Assembly (NCBI GenBank): GCA_025890175.1
Contig: JANPYM010000008.1
Coordinates: 921,337-985,336, forward strand
Direction of reading: 5' to 3'
Origin: Ciborinia camelliae
Taxonomy: Eukaryota; Ascomycota; Leotiomycetes; Helotiales; Sclerotiniaceae
DNA length: 64,000 nucleotides
Program-made: the position numbers and the translations under genes
Shown here: piece by piece, positions 12,416 to 23,964 of the stretch
How positions within the stretch are numbered: position 1 is the stretch's first letter
Layout: each line of letters starts with the position of its first letter
Notes under the pieces: generated by a model
Told to the model about the DNA's origin: nothing
Databases searched by the model: none
The model's input: only the letters and a program-made list of their open reading frames with translations

Positions 12416-13284
12416 ATGGCTTTGCCCTCCAGAAAACATTGGCCCAAGAGACCTACTCTCGATTACACGTACGTGTTTGGAATATTTATGTACTCAGCTC
12501 GTTGCTTCAGCCCGCGGCTGGTTCGTTGAATACAGCATTTGAATGCATGGCTACAATTTTAATAACGAGAAGGCTGACCATCATGCGATCCGTATAGGAA
12601 AGATGAATTCATTCGTATCGTCGTTGGTACTGCGCCAAATGTCGAAACTTTCAACGTCTCCAAGATCCGTCTTGCCTACTACTCACCTTACTGTAAGTTC
12701 CTCCCACCTTCGAGCAGATTCATCCTCGAACTAACCTCTTTCTAGTCCGTACATCTTTGAACTTCCCAAGGAATGATAGTCAAGTCATCGAGCTTCCAGA
12801 AATTTGTCCCCAAATATTCCGCCACATCGTCCAATACATGAACACTGAATCAATCATCTTACCCGATGCCGACGAACTAAACCTTCCCACGCTTGCTCGT
12901 ATCTGGTTCCTCGCTCATTATCTCTTGATTCCTTATATTCAAAATATCGCCATAGCTTATATGTACGAATATGTCACTTCCTTATGTAGGCCTCCCTTTA
13001 CCATTGACGAGATAACTACGACAATTACAATTGCATCTGGCGCGGATACAACCATGGTAGGTGACAAGAATGAGGTATTAGATCTCTTGACAGAATATTT
13101 GGCTTGCTTTTCGCACTATGATCACTGGACCACAGAGCAGAGGGAGCGGGTTCCAAGAAAGGTCTTGGATAATGTGGTGGGGATTTTTATGCGGGAAACT
13201 AGCCAAAGGAGAATCTGGCCGGTGAAGTACTTTTTTGTTGAGGACATAATTGATGACGAGAAAGCTACGAAGGGGTTAGATTAA
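12416..13284 (+). CDS. BTB/POZ domain protein
   Basis: Three exons (12416-12468, 12598-12692, 12746-13284) join in frame to 228 residues; introns of 129 and 53 bases are GT-AG. The short first exon (MALPSRKHWPKRPTLDY) supplies an ATG that the long downstream frame lacks. The DEFIRIVVGT...FNVSKIRLAYYSPYF segment is the typical start of a fungal BTB fold, in which a ligand name is replaced by an 'I-V-V-G' strand and the residues before the YSPYF turn. IELPEICPQIFRHIVQYMNT continues the fold, followed by a helical C-terminal region. Fungal BTB-only proteins are numerous and mostly uncharacterised. Some act as dimerising adaptors, but no partner can be named here. A decayed tandem copy lies just upstream. 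Confidence 0.82.
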
Positions 13285-14407
13285 TGGCTGGATGATACCT
13301 ATTAAATTTGTTAGGAAAATAATACCTTATAACTAAATAAGAAGTTTAGATTTTGGTAGAAAAAACCCTACCTTGTTAACTAATTAATATTTTGTGAGTT
13401 AGTTAAAAGAACTTTCTAAACTTTTTCATATATCGAATTTCAACGGTCTTGAAGTTTAATTGTATAATCGAATTAAGATCAGAATTATAATAATATTAAT
13501 ATTTCAACCCCCCCCCCTTTTTTTTAACTTTGCTGGCATCCCTATCATATATCATTTTATTTTATATATGATTAAAAAAGTTCTTAGTGGAAAAAAAGTT
13601 TACTTTATAATTCAACTTTATTAATAAAGAAATACCATACTCATTATAACCAATCAATTCGGTAGATCAGCTGCGAATTCTTCGGAAGATGAAGATGTAG
13701 AGTGAGACTCATATGCTTAGATATCCTGCAGATCAACATACCAAAAGCTTTCCTGTTACTCTTTCTATCCTGATACATTACATTATCAAATTCTCTAACA
13801 CTATGAATACAATAAATGTGCAAATCTCAAGTGCCCTTTTCTTTCACAATGCAAAGAATAGGAGTGACGAGAACAACTTCTCAATAATATCCGAGGAATC
13901 ATGATCTTGGGCCAATCTTCAGCAGCTCGAAATGTCTAACCGTTCGTATTAGTTGTGAAAGCTTTCAATATATTTGAAAAGCTAGAAAGGGTTCAATATA
14001 ACTCGATATTTTAAATGTATTCAATGTTTTGAATCGATTGAACTTTGTATGTTCCAAATGCGTTCAAGCATTAAAAAATCCCGTACGGGTTTGCAGTCTG
14101 TATTATTGGAAACACAGCTTTAGCCCAAAATGATCACCCTTATTGCCACTCCCTCTTCTTTCCATCTCTCTCTCTGTTCTCTAGCCAACACAGTATTGGC
14201 CTTTGTACGAGATACTTAGTTTGTTTCTACTTTCATGTTTATAGTACACGGAAACCTGCATATAGCCAGCCTATTAGAGTTGTTTCCCCGCTTCATACTT
14301 AACGACACGTGTGACGATAGAAATGATCAACAACCTCAAGATTTCATGAGATACCTCTACATTCTTAAAAATAATCTACTTTTCAAACTTGAACAAGCTT
14401 GAACAAG
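13285..14407. other. AT-rich intergenic region
   Basis: About 1.1 kb, strongly AT-rich near 13300-13660, with a C9-T9 homopolymer junction near 13507-13526 and A/T runs. No gene is supported. Confidence 0.5.
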
Positions 14408-15445
14408 ATGTCCTCATCAACTGAAACAACATCTTCAATCAAGATCGTCAATACCATCCCCTCCCTCGTCTCATTTCTTGATGATCTCATCTCTGCCCTC
14501 ACGATTCCCAATTGTACTTCCAATCTATATCTATCCATAACTCCCAGAAACACCACTACTCCATCTATCCTAATCATCCATTGGATTCTTCCTCAAGTGC
14601 ACGGAACTAAAAAGGATGACCCAACTTACCTCCTCGATATCTCAACCCTCTCCGCCAAAGCCCTCGTGAATACGAACTCTTCGAAGAAATCTCTTACCAT
14701 GATGCAATTTACCCAAGCCCCCTCTCAAGGCTTAGCCAACTCCAAAACCGACACACCCGAGTACATTTCCCTCAAAACCCTCTTCGAATCTCCATACATT
14801 ACCAAAATCCTCTTCGATGTCTGTGACATTTCGCATTTCCTCTTCACGCAATGTGAAATCTCCCTAGCCGGAGTCAGAGATCTTCAACTGATGGAACTAG
14901 CTGTGCGAGACGGCGGGCAAAATAATTTGAGGGGTTTGGCCAAGTGTGTTGATCTTCATAGTCCTGTTCCTGCCTCCACCAAGATGGAATGGGTCATCAC
15001 AAGAGAAGTCATGCAAAATACGGGAATTCGGACACTGGAGCAACGTCCTATAAAATCAGAAATTATGGAGTGTTATGCAGGGGAAGTGAGGATGCTCCCG
15101 GGACTTGACAAAGTTCTTCGCGAGAAACTTCGTCCCGACGGACAGTCCTTTTGGCGAAACGAGATAGAGATTGCGACGACGGATCGGATTGAGAAGTCGA
15201 AGAGTGCGGGTTATGATATGCAGGGAAGGCATAATGTGGAGGGGCCTTGGGATGATGAGTATATTCGGGAGGCTACGGGTCAGTGGAATGATGATCTGTA
15301 CATGCGGGAAGGCGAGGAGTCTTATGATTTGGAATTCGGGCTTAACGAGGTGGAAGATGATGATTGGGATGACTACCAGGACACGGCGAGAGATTGTATT
15401 GGTTGGGAAGAAGATATGGACAAGAACGGAGAATTCTATTTCTGA
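14408..15445 (+). CDS. Divergent 3'-5' exonuclease-fold (RNase D-like) protein
   Basis: A single uninterrupted exon encodes 345 residues; the start is the first ATG in frame (MSSSTETTSS). The middle resembles the DEDD exonuclease fold used by RNase D-like fungal proteins. A YLLDISTL segment near residue 75 is followed by TLFESPYITKILFDVCDIS and then AGVRDLQLMELAVR, matching the strand-helix pattern around the second and third catalytic blocks. The first block, where active members carry D-x-E in a strand such as LYVDLEG, reads LYLSITPRN here, so the usual first two metal ligands are missing. The C-terminal 60 residues are very acidic. The fold assignment is moderately secure, but enzymatic activity is doubtful and the protein may bind nucleic acid without cutting it. 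Confidence 0.75.
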   Translation: MSSSTETTSSIKIVNTIPSLVSFLDDLISALTIPNCTSNLYLSITPRNTTTPSILIIHWILPQVHGTKKDDPTYLLDISTLSAKALVNTNSSKKSLTMMQFTQAPSQGLANSKTDTPEYISLKTLFESPYITKILFDVCDISHFLFTQCEISLAGVRDLQLMELAVRDGGQNNLRGLAKCVDLHSPVPASTKMEWVITREVMQNTGIRTLEQRPIKSEIMECYAGEVRMLPGLDKVLREKLRPDGQSFWRNEIEIATTDRIEKSKSAGYDMQGRHNVEGPWDDEYIREATGQWNDDLYMREGEESYDLEFGLNEVEDDDWDDYQDTARDCIGWEEDMDKNGEFYF

Positions 15446-16025
15446 ACTTGGAAGACGATGGCTACAAAGTGGCAATATTATTGACGTCAACAAGATTTAA
15501 ATGGTTTGATTTAGTAGTTGCATCATGTTTTGATGCGTGAAAGTATGCAAGTCTCCGCAACGGGGTATTTATGAGTGTAAATAGTTTGTCAATTAAGAAG
15601 TAAAACATGGAAGAATATTTTCGAAAATGGAATATGACAATAAGAAAATCGTATATACTTGATATCAAACAAATTTTGATGGTTCATCCAGTGGATGATT
15701 ACCTAGTAATTGTTTGTGTTGAAGTACACAGAAGAATGCAAGTTTTCGCAAGTCTCTATCATAGCATCCACAGGTCCAGACAGCAGTCAACCAAGAAGTA
15801 AAACATTGTCTCAAATGAAAACTGTAGATGAACAACACAACTTGTTCTTTTGTGCCAAAACAATAATCTTTCTGTTATAAAATGAGTGAACACCCCAAAG
15901 TCTACCCCTGAATATTCCGACTGATTTCACTTCACCTTCAGATTGCAGACTCTAGAGGATAAGCACAACATATAAGAACAGTTCACACAATAGCAGGTTC
16001 AACAGAAACTTATCTTTCTACTCAA
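15446..16025. other. Intergenic region
   Basis: About 580 bases. It holds a diverged direct repeat: segments near 15521-15605 and 15711-15805 share a TGAAAGTATGCAAGT/GAAGAATGCAAGT-like core and end in AGAAGTAAAACAT. No gene is supported. Confidence 0.4.
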
Positions 16026-17077
16026 TTGCCATTTACCTCTCACAAGAAAGGCACGGTTATCGGTATCTTTGGAATTCCTGGATCCGGCAAATCGCATATC
16101 TTGACGCATATCTTAAAGCGATTGAAGGAAGAATTGAAAACCCATGAAGGGTTCGTCTTTTATGAAGGCTCCGAAGTGGTCGCTAAATATACTCCCGGAG
16201 GTTTAGAGGCATTTAAGAAAATGGGGCGCCAGAGGAGCAAAATCAATACCAGAAAACCACAAGAGAAGCAAGAAAATGAAAGCGGAGTTACTGAATGCTA
16301 TCGACAATGATGGTCTTCAGGCATCCCAGACTGTGCTTCCCGACAATGCATCGCCACGACTTGACACTGGAAAACTTCCTTTGATCAAGCTCACCGACAA
16401 AAAGCTTCCGGAGTCAATTTTTTCACCGCCAAGGTCGAACCGCAAAGATTCAAGTCTTTGATGCTACGAAAAAGAACGCTGCAAAGCTACTGATGAAACC
16501 CACGCGTCATGCGATGATCAAGGGCCCGGATCTTAGAGAGTATCATCGCAACATTGGCCGGCATTTGGCGATCGAGTTCATGTCAGAAGTGATAGGCGTC
16601 GAATCATACAAAATTCCACATGTTCAAGGCCATCAGACAAACGGGCATCAATTATTGCACGAAGACAAAACATTGATCGTAGCATTGATGCGTGGTGGAG
16701 AACCTATGGCTCTTGGGGTTAATGACGCCTTTCCTCTCGGCATGTTTCTCCACACCAATGGACCCGAGGACATCAAGCCCAACCATCTCCAAGGACAGAT
16801 CACGGTCGTGTTGGTAGATTCTGTAATTAACAGTGGCAAGACTATTATTGAATTTGTGCAACACATTCGGGAATTAAATGCAGTGATTCGCATTGTAGTT
16901 GTGACTGGTGTTGTCCAGGCTCAGTCTATCGCCGAGGGGACTGGAATACTTGCAAACGCGCTCGTTCAACATGGAAATTGCAGCATTGTTGCACTTCGCC
17001 TTTCTGATAACAAGTTCACTGGCAAAGGTGTTACGGATACAGGCCATCGTTTGTTCAACACGACGCATTTTAACTGA
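16026..17077 (+). pseudogene. Decayed P-loop / uracil phosphoribosyltransferase fusion gene
   Basis: The N-terminal part has a P-loop (GIFGIPGSGKSH) in frame with GGLEAFKKMG. The C-terminal part, from about 16493, is a phosphoribosyltransferase-like domain with VALMRGGEPMALGV and the PRPP-binding-type strand VVLVDSVINSGKT. Intact fungal relatives, as I recall them, are much longer and have kinase and HAD-like regions between these parts. Here they are nearly missing: about 60 codons separate GLEAFKKMG from the region preceding the transferase domain. The reading frame also changes at least three times, near 16225, 16260-16276 and at a T6 run near 16417-16422. No in-frame ATG is obvious before the P-loop. 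The 194-codon C-terminal frame (16493-17077) alone could still encode a UPRT-like domain. Confidence 0.8.
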
Positions 17078-17708
17078 CTGGATATCGGGATTACGACTAG
17101 AGATATCGCGCATGGTGGTTTTATGATGGTGAGGTATTAGGAAAAAGTAGAATAGTAGATGAATTTATAGAATGACAATTTGCAATGAAAGTTTTGACTC
17201 ATGGTTTTGGGGATCATTGAAACTGAAGTGAAGATATGTAATATACTACCAGCTTTGATACATAAAATTAGCGTTTCGCCATGTACTCGAGAGGAAAGCA
17301 CCAACCGTCAACAATGGCAAGCTTCTTTAAAGGACTAATGTGATGTTCCGGTATAGCTTGGATTTTTTGGCTCACGCTCATGTATATTTCCAAAAGACAG
17401 TTCTGACATACAAATGACCCACTTGGGATCTGTTCCGATGTCAAAAGTCCCTGAGGAGATAGGAAATACCTTGGCGGATAGGTTTTCACGCATAACAAGG
17501 AGATGAGAGCAGATCATTCATATTGTCATGGGATGGAAAGTAAATAGATGACAGTTTTCATTAAGATATTACCATCGGCTCTCATCAATCAGGAGTTATT
17601 CTCGACGTCTCCAGGGAACCCATTTGGTCATATTTAAAATATCATGATTTGTCTATGATTACAACTCTCGCCGTGCAAGCTATGCCAAACGCCATTAAAA
17701 GAGCCACA
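17078..17708. other. Intergenic region between convergent genes
   Basis: About 630 bases between the decayed fusion gene and the 3' end of the RPT5 gene. No coding sequence is supported; it presumably holds both 3' ends. Confidence 0.45.
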
Positions 17709-19263
17709 CTACGCGTAGAAGTTGACAGTATCTGTAAAAAGTTAGTATTGAAGAAAAAAATGGTATGGGGCAATGGAAACATACCCTTCTTCTTGGCTTG
17801 GACCTCCGCAATGGCATCGACATAATGTTCATGGCTAATCTTGTTCTTTCCCACTCTAAGAGCAATCATACCAGCTTCCACACATACCGCCTTCAACTGA
17901 GCTCCACCAAACTCATCCGTACTTCGTGCCAATTCGGGCCAGTTGACAGCATCATCGACAGTCATCTTACGGCTGTGAATCTTCAAAATCTGGGCGCGAG
18001 CTTCTTCATTTGGTAGAGGGAACTCAATCTTTCTATCAAGACGACCAGAACGAAGTAAAGCAGGATCGAGAACATCAATTCTGTTGGTTGCTGCCAATAC
18101 CTTAATACGATCATCCGATGCGAATCCATCAAGTTGATTCAGTAGCTCCAACATAGTTCTTTGTACCTCACGATCTCCGCTTTTTTCACTGTCGAAACGC
18201 TTCGTACCGACAGCATCCAATTCATCGATGAAAATAATTGCTGGTGCCTTCTCCTTAGCCAATGCAAAACAATCTCGTACTAACTTTGCACCATCACCTA
18301 TGAACATTTGTACGAGTTGAGGACCGGCGAGTTTGAGGAAAGTTGCATCTGTCTGTGCTGCGCAAGCTCTTGCGAGGAGTGTTTTTCCAGTACCGGGAGG
18401 ACCATACATAAGAGCACCTATAAATGTTAATATAATTATTTCAATGCAGGTATTATATCTAACAGACCTTTGGGTGCCTTGATACCAATCTTCTTGAAGC
18501 GATCAGCTTCCTTCATTGGCCATACGATTGCTTCAACCAATTCTTCAATCTGCTTGTCCAATCCTCCTACATCTGTGTATTTTTCTGTGGGTTTCTCATC
18601 GACTTCCATTGCCTTGACTCTGCTATCATATTCTGCAGGTAATGTATCCAGTACGAGATATGAATCCTTATTGACACCAATCAAATCACCTGGCTTCAAC
18701 TCATCTGGATCTACCAGACCTATCAATGGCAGGAATATGGTTTGTCGAGTGGAAGTCTTGATAACTGCGGATTTTCCAACTCTGGTAGCATCGAGATCGA
18801 TATTCGCGCCTTCTTCAGCAGATTCGGCTGTTGGGTCCAGGTCGAGTAACTCAACAACATTTCCAACAAGGTAGGGTAATTGTCTGCAGAATGTCAGTGG
18901 GCGAAACTGAGATAATGATGTGCCATGCCAGTATGACAGCTGAACCTACCTGTTATTTTCGATCTTTTCAAGATTGTCCTTAATCTTCTCCCCCATTGTA
19001 GCCTTCTCATGCGATAAGCGTTGAAACTCGCTCTTCATAATTCGGGAATCATTCTCTAAAAGTCGTCTCCTCGTGAGGATATCTTGTGTGCCCAAGCTGT
19101 AGATCTCTTCATCTATGGGGTCCTCTTCTTTTTCAGGTTCCGCATCCTTCATTTCAGCATCGCCATCATTAGTTTGATCTGGCTTCTTGTCCTTGTCGCC
19201 ATCGTCCTTCTTCTCTTCCTTCTGCTCTCTCTCGAGGTCATCGAGATCTTCTAATGTGGACAT
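17709..19263 (-). CDS. RPT5: 26S proteasome regulatory ATPase subunit Rpt5
   Basis: Four minus-strand exons (19263-18950, 18883-18468, 18417-17785, 17731-17709) join to 461 residues. The N-terminus is acidic with a coiled coil (about 50-105), followed by an OB-type region. The AAA+ module has Walker A GPPGTGKT near 249-256, Walker B with FIDELDAV, and the arginine-containing SRH segment [21 protein letters not shown]. Rpt5 is one of six ATPases in the base of the 19S particle, which unfolds substrates and opens the 20S gate. The C-terminus reads ...TVNFYA, a hydrophobic-Tyr-X tail typical of Rpt5 that docks into the 20S alpha ring. That tail is encoded by a last exon of only 23 bases. The subunit assignment rests on the N-terminal coiled coil, the family-like sequence and this tail. 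Confidence 0.94.
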
Positions 19264-20489
19264 TTTAAAGTTGGATTTATGACTGAGAAGCTCGACACGG
19301 GTGTATGAGGTGAAATGTGAAGAAAATTTGTTGTGGTGTGATGGAATAACAGTAAGAAATGTATTGACTTGTGAATGTTGCTTGAATACCTAAGAGCTTC
19401 CAACCCGACCTGGAGCTTCGGCGCAATCCTACCTAGCGAACAACCGTAATACTTACTGTAAGGCAACCAAAAGAAGGCGCGGCTCAAGGCTGACAAAAAG
19501 AGGGAATTGGCAACACGTGACTCGATTACAAATATAGAGTTTTTAGTTCCAACCCAGTGTGGCTAGCATTCCTTGGTTGCATTTCTTGCCTTTGTAAACC
19601 CTTGTCCTCTTACAACTCCAACTTCAACTTCAACCTTAACCTCAACCTCCCGTCTACACCACAACCACCATCACAACCTTCTCGACAAACACCACCGCTC
19701 GCTCGCCCATCAACAAGAAGACTCTAACCTTATCGTTCTTAGACAATCACAAAGTTGCAGGTCATCTTTTCGACGATAATTCTGATTCTGACAGCTTCCA
19801 ATAACGATTTTGATACATTTATTCACGGACGCCTTTACTGGTCATTTGTTCTGCGAAAATATTCAAATACGTCGCTGAAAGCAGGCAGCAAGCGCACCCT
19901 CCCATCCCACACTCTTCTACACCTCGACGCAATTTATTCGACTTGAAGTTCAACTTGGCGACAGTCGCATAATCAATCGATCCATATCTTTCTACGGTGA
20001 CGATAATCGCATTCGCGATAACCGTTGACGTTGCGAAAGAAGGCAATTTACATCATATTCGATTCTCTACAAATTCCATTCTCTAATCACTCGTCGGAAG
20101 CGTCTCCTCCATACTACTTTCTATTTATCCCACATACCTCCCTACCATCAAAACATATTCTATCTCCTTTCTCGATTCTTCATTCACCTTCAGTGTGACT
20201 GGCTTTTAGGTTGACGTACGGATTATCCGGATTAGTCACCGTTATCGGATTCGCCACCTTGAAACATTCACCCACTAACTTAAATCTAATTCCCCACAAT
20301 ACCGCCAAACTGCATTCTCCGCTTTTCATCAAGGTTTCGACTACAATACTCTGTGACAAACCTACGAGAGATATCAGAAACCGTCTCGCTGTCACACGCA
20401 AAAGAAAAGAAGTCAGGCGCAAGCCAAAGAGCCGTCCCGTCTTCAACGAACTTGATAATATTTATCGTCCAAAACCCTACAAGCCAAAG
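19264..20489. promoter_or_regulatory. Shared promoter/leader region between RPT5 and TFIIB genes
   Basis: About 1.2 kb separates the two divergent start codons. The TFIIB side is pyrimidine-rich (CTTCAACTTCAACC-type repeats at 19618-19650, CT tracts at 20090-20200), typical of fungal leaders. Open frames here lack ATG starts and domains. The sequence shows only the divergent arrangement; shared control is inference. Confidence 0.45.
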
Positions 20490-21597
20490 ATGATCGGCCC
20501 ATCGTCGCCGGACAAAATGACAGAATGGAGTCAGAATTTAAACGTCACTGTTATGTGTAAGGACTGCAAGGAGATTCCACCTAATCTCGTTGAAGAGTTC
20601 TCCTCCGGTGACTTGGTCTGCGATACATGTGGTGTAGTTATTGGTGATCGAATCGTCGATACCCGTTCTGAATGGCGTACATTCTCCAACGATGACCAGG
20701 GAAATGATGATCCATCTCGTGTTGGCGACGCCGCTAATCCTCTCTTGAACGGTTCTCAACTTTCCACTACAATCGCATTTGGTGATAGCAACCCACGCAG
20801 TCGGGAGCTTTACCGTGCTCAAGGTAAACAAGGTACAGACAAATCGACAAAGGCTTTACTTGCAGCTTACAAGGAAATCGGCGCTCATTGCGATGCGGTA
20901 AACATTCCAAAGAACGTTTCCGATACCGCGAAGCACCTTTTCAAGCTCGTCGATGACGCTAAAGCCTTCAAGGGTAAATCCCAAGAAGCCATTATCGCGG
21001 GCTGTATCTTTATCGCTTGCCGTCAGTGTCTTGTTCCCAGAACCTTCCGTGAAATTTACGCCTTAACAAAGGTTTCGAAGAAGGATATTGGTAGAACTTT
21101 CAAGGCACTTGAAAAATTCTTTGCTTCCGATAGTTCAGCCAAGAAGGCGACTGCCGAAGCTACTGGTGGTAAGTTGTATAAGCTGATGATCTTATACTGG
21201 TATATATTAACATTTCTTTCAAGCTCTTGCTGCTCCAGATGGTTACCAGACAACTACCTCAACCAATGCCAAAGACCTCTGTACTCGTTACTGCAGTCAA
21301 CTTGGTCTTAAGAACCAACAATTCGTCAAAATTTCTCAAGGTCTTGCCGAAAAGGTTTCTACCGTCGGCGATCTCGCTGGTAGATCTCCTTTGTCGGTTG
21401 CAGCCGCTTGCATCTATATGGCATCAGCTCTTCTCGGAAAGCCAAAGTCTGCAAAGGAGATATCCCAAGTAGCTGGTGTTAGTGATGGTACTATTCGTAC
21501 TGCTTACAAATACTTGTATGCGGATCGAGAGAAACTCATCGAACCTGAGTGGATTGCTGATGGCAAGGGCAAAATGGAGAATCTACCGGTCAGTTAA
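20490..21597 (+). CDS. SUA7: General transcription factor TFIIB
   Basis: Two exons (20490-21168, 21224-21597; 55-base intron) give 350 residues. The ATG at 20490 is the first in a frame otherwise open upstream, and it yields the expected short lead into the zinc ribbon. The ribbon cysteines are C23/C26 (CKDC) and C44/C47 (CDTC). The B-finger/linker follows with the conserved DTRSEWRTF segment. Two cyclin-like repeats follow (starting about 110 and 230), including SQEAIIAGCIFIACRQ and SPLSVAAACIYMASAL. TFIIB bridges TBP at the promoter and RNA polymerase II and helps choose the start site. The assignment to TFIIB rather than BRF1 is supported by the length and the absence of a long C-terminal extension. 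Confidence 0.95.
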
Positions 21598-22418
21598 GTG
21601 GGTGATACCACAAGACCTATTGGACATATTTTGCTATGGGATTGAGATTATCGAGGTGAACTCGGGCGTAACTGATGTTTCTTTTGCTTGTTGATTGTGG
21701 AAAATATCAATGCTTTGGCGTAATTGCCATACATTCGATATTTTGATTTACAGTTACAGGGCAAGAATGGACCGAAAATGTCCTGCATTCTAGAGTTTGC
21801 GAGTTACTTGCTGGTGCCGAGAGATAAGTTTGAGGCTCAACTTAAGAAGTCCTTCTTATATCGATGAAATTACTAAATGGTTTGTTTCAATGAGATTTAG
21901 ATAAAATGCATCCATCATCGTAAATTTCTGTCTGATTAGGTACCTATATATGCAATAAATTGCTCCAATGGTGTAGTCTGTGAATTTACGTGAATCTACC
22001 TTACCAACTTACCCACCCAGAGCCAAACCCCTCCTCTCCTCCCTTAATATTCTTCAATGGCTATGGCTATACAAAATATATCACACTCAAATATTAGACA
22101 AAACATTTGAGTGACTTTGTCTGACTTTGTCTAATATTTGAGTGACAAACTTGAATCCTAATGTCAACATATAATAATAATAAGTGAGATGAGGTTATTG
22201 CAACATTAAGATTTCTCCGAAAGATACCTCGGCATGTGAGAAATGGCCGAAGCTGGACTCCAGCGTGGGGATTACGAGTGGAATTCCGGGGTAAGGTTAA
22301 AATCGAAGCTCCTGGTGCTCCTCTCTTAGATGTACCATCCCATGTATTTCCATTTAAATCTCAACTCTCAATTCTCAAGAATCAATTCAAAGTCAAATCA
22401 CTTTACATAATCATCAAA
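21598..22418. other. Intergenic region containing a perfect inverted repeat
   Basis: About 820 bases between the TFIIB stop and the MaoC-type hydratase start. The notable element is a 19-base inverted repeat at 22084-22144, listed separately. No gene is supported. Confidence 0.5.
22084..22144. repeat. Perfect 19-bp inverted repeat
   Basis: CACTCAAATATTAGACAAA at 22084-22102 is followed, after 23 bases, by its exact reverse complement at 22126-22144. The spacer itself repeats ATTTGAGTGACTTTGTCTG-like sequence, so the element looks like a partly duplicated hairpin. It could be the tip of a small inverted-repeat element or a hairpin in a 3' region. Confidence 0.8.
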
Positions 22419-23642
22419 ATGTCAGGTCCAGGAGCTGGTTTTGAATATCCCGCAGAGGAGGTTTCCTGGTTAACAAGAGATGTTCTCCTCTTTGCCAACA
22501 GCATTGGATGCACGAATGATGAGCTACACTTCTTATACGTATGTATGTTCTCAGTTCCGAATTAGAAATGGGATATCCTAATTCAATCACAGGAATTACA
22601 TCCCAACTTTGCCGTCTTTCCAACTTATCCTGTTCTTCTTCGTAAGCTCCCTCTTCCTTTTGTTCCACGGATCCGCTAACGCCCCCCAAGCATTCAAACG
22701 TACAACCCAAGAAGTAATTGACTTCTATGCCGCTTCATCCGCAACCCCCATTCCTGGCGTGCCGAAATTCGACTATAGGCGTGTCCTTGATGGTGGACGT
22801 TCAATGACTTTCCTCAAACCACTCCCTCCTACCTCCGCGGGCAAAACCTTCGAACTCCGCTCGAAGGTTATCGGTGTGTATGATAAAGGGAAATCGGGAA
22901 CCGTTGTAGAAACACAACAGGAGATTGTAGATAAGAAGAGTGGAGATGTTTATACCAGGGCTGTTGGGAGTGCATTTTTTGTTGGTCAGGGTAATTGGAA
23001 TGGACCCAAGGGTCCAGCGACACAGAATTTCCCTCCTCCCGAGGGAAAGAAACCGGATGCGGTCATGGAACATCAGACGACGAAGGAGAGTGCATTGCTG
23101 TATAGGTATGGTTTTATTTTACAGCGAGATGCTTGGGCGGGACCTTGGGCTAATGAATTTCAAATTCCAGACTGAACGGTGATTACAATCCCCTACACGC
23201 AACGCCCGAGCCGGGTCAGAAGATGGGATTCGGAGGACCGATCATGCATGGACTGTCATCTTGGAATTTCACCGCACATGCCCTCCTCAAAGCTATTGGT
23301 GGCAGTGACCCTAAAAATATCAAAGAATTTTCATGTCGATTCGCATCACCCGTTAAGCCAGGTGATAAATTAATCATCGAAATCTGGAGAACAGGAGAAA
23401 TCAAAGAAGGATGGGAAGAGATTCGCTTCATCACGAGAGTAGATGGTGGGAAGGTTTGTTTGAGTAATGGAAGAGCTTTGATGAAGGCTGTAAGTACCAG
23501 TACAAGTGGTGGAGATGGAAAGCTGCTAGATCAGGGTATGGCCAGTATCAAGACTAACTCTGGTTCAAAGACTAGTAGCGTTGCGAATTCTCCTGGATCT
23601 TCGGCTAGAGAGGAGAGTAAGGCTCAGAAGAGCAAGTTGTAG
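22419..23642 (+). CDS. Peroxisomal MaoC-type enoyl-CoA hydratase (hydratase 2)
   Basis: Four exons (22419-22538, 22593-22641, 22691-23105, 23171-23642) join in frame to 351 residues. The second half has the hydratase 2 signature: NGDYNPLH at residues 197-204, where the Asp and His are the expected catalytic pair, followed by GFGGPIMHGL. The N-terminal half fits the non-catalytic hot-dog repeat of the eukaryotic double hot-dog enzymes. The last three residues are SKL, a strong type 1 peroxisomal targeting signal. The expected reaction is hydration of trans-2-enoyl-CoA to (3R)-hydroxyacyl-CoA in peroxisomal beta-oxidation. The 60 residues before SKL are Ser/Lys-rich and low in complexity. Preference for chain length cannot be read from sequence. 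Confidence 0.9.
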
Positions 23643-23820
23643 TGCATATTTTAGCGTTTAGGTTAGGATGGGATCATGGGAGTATAAATGAAGGAATATA
23701 AGTCATCTTGGTTAGCATTAAAATCCCATAAGCACTCTACAGAGTAGAATATAGGACCGTTGGACATTGAAAATCACGTCTCTAGTAATCTACCTGCCTT
23801 GGTAGATTGAAACAACAAAG

Positions 23821-23964
23821 AGACCCTACTACCGTATTGAACAGTATTTTGGCAGTATTTGAACAGTGGTCAAGTCTGAATGGCATTCAAAAAGACACTA
23901 CTACCGTATCGAACAGCATTTTGGCAGTATTTGAACAATGGTCAAGTCTGAATGGCCTTTGAAT
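23821..23964. repeat. Two tandem 72-bp imperfect repeats
   Basis: Units 23821-23892 and 23893-23964 share most positions and each contains two GAACAGT-type motifs. Further GAATACTG, GAATAGTAT and GAACAGTAT versions continue to about 24020. The array sits 160-360 bases upstream of the repeat-protein gene at 24183, in its likely promoter. Confidence 0.8.
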
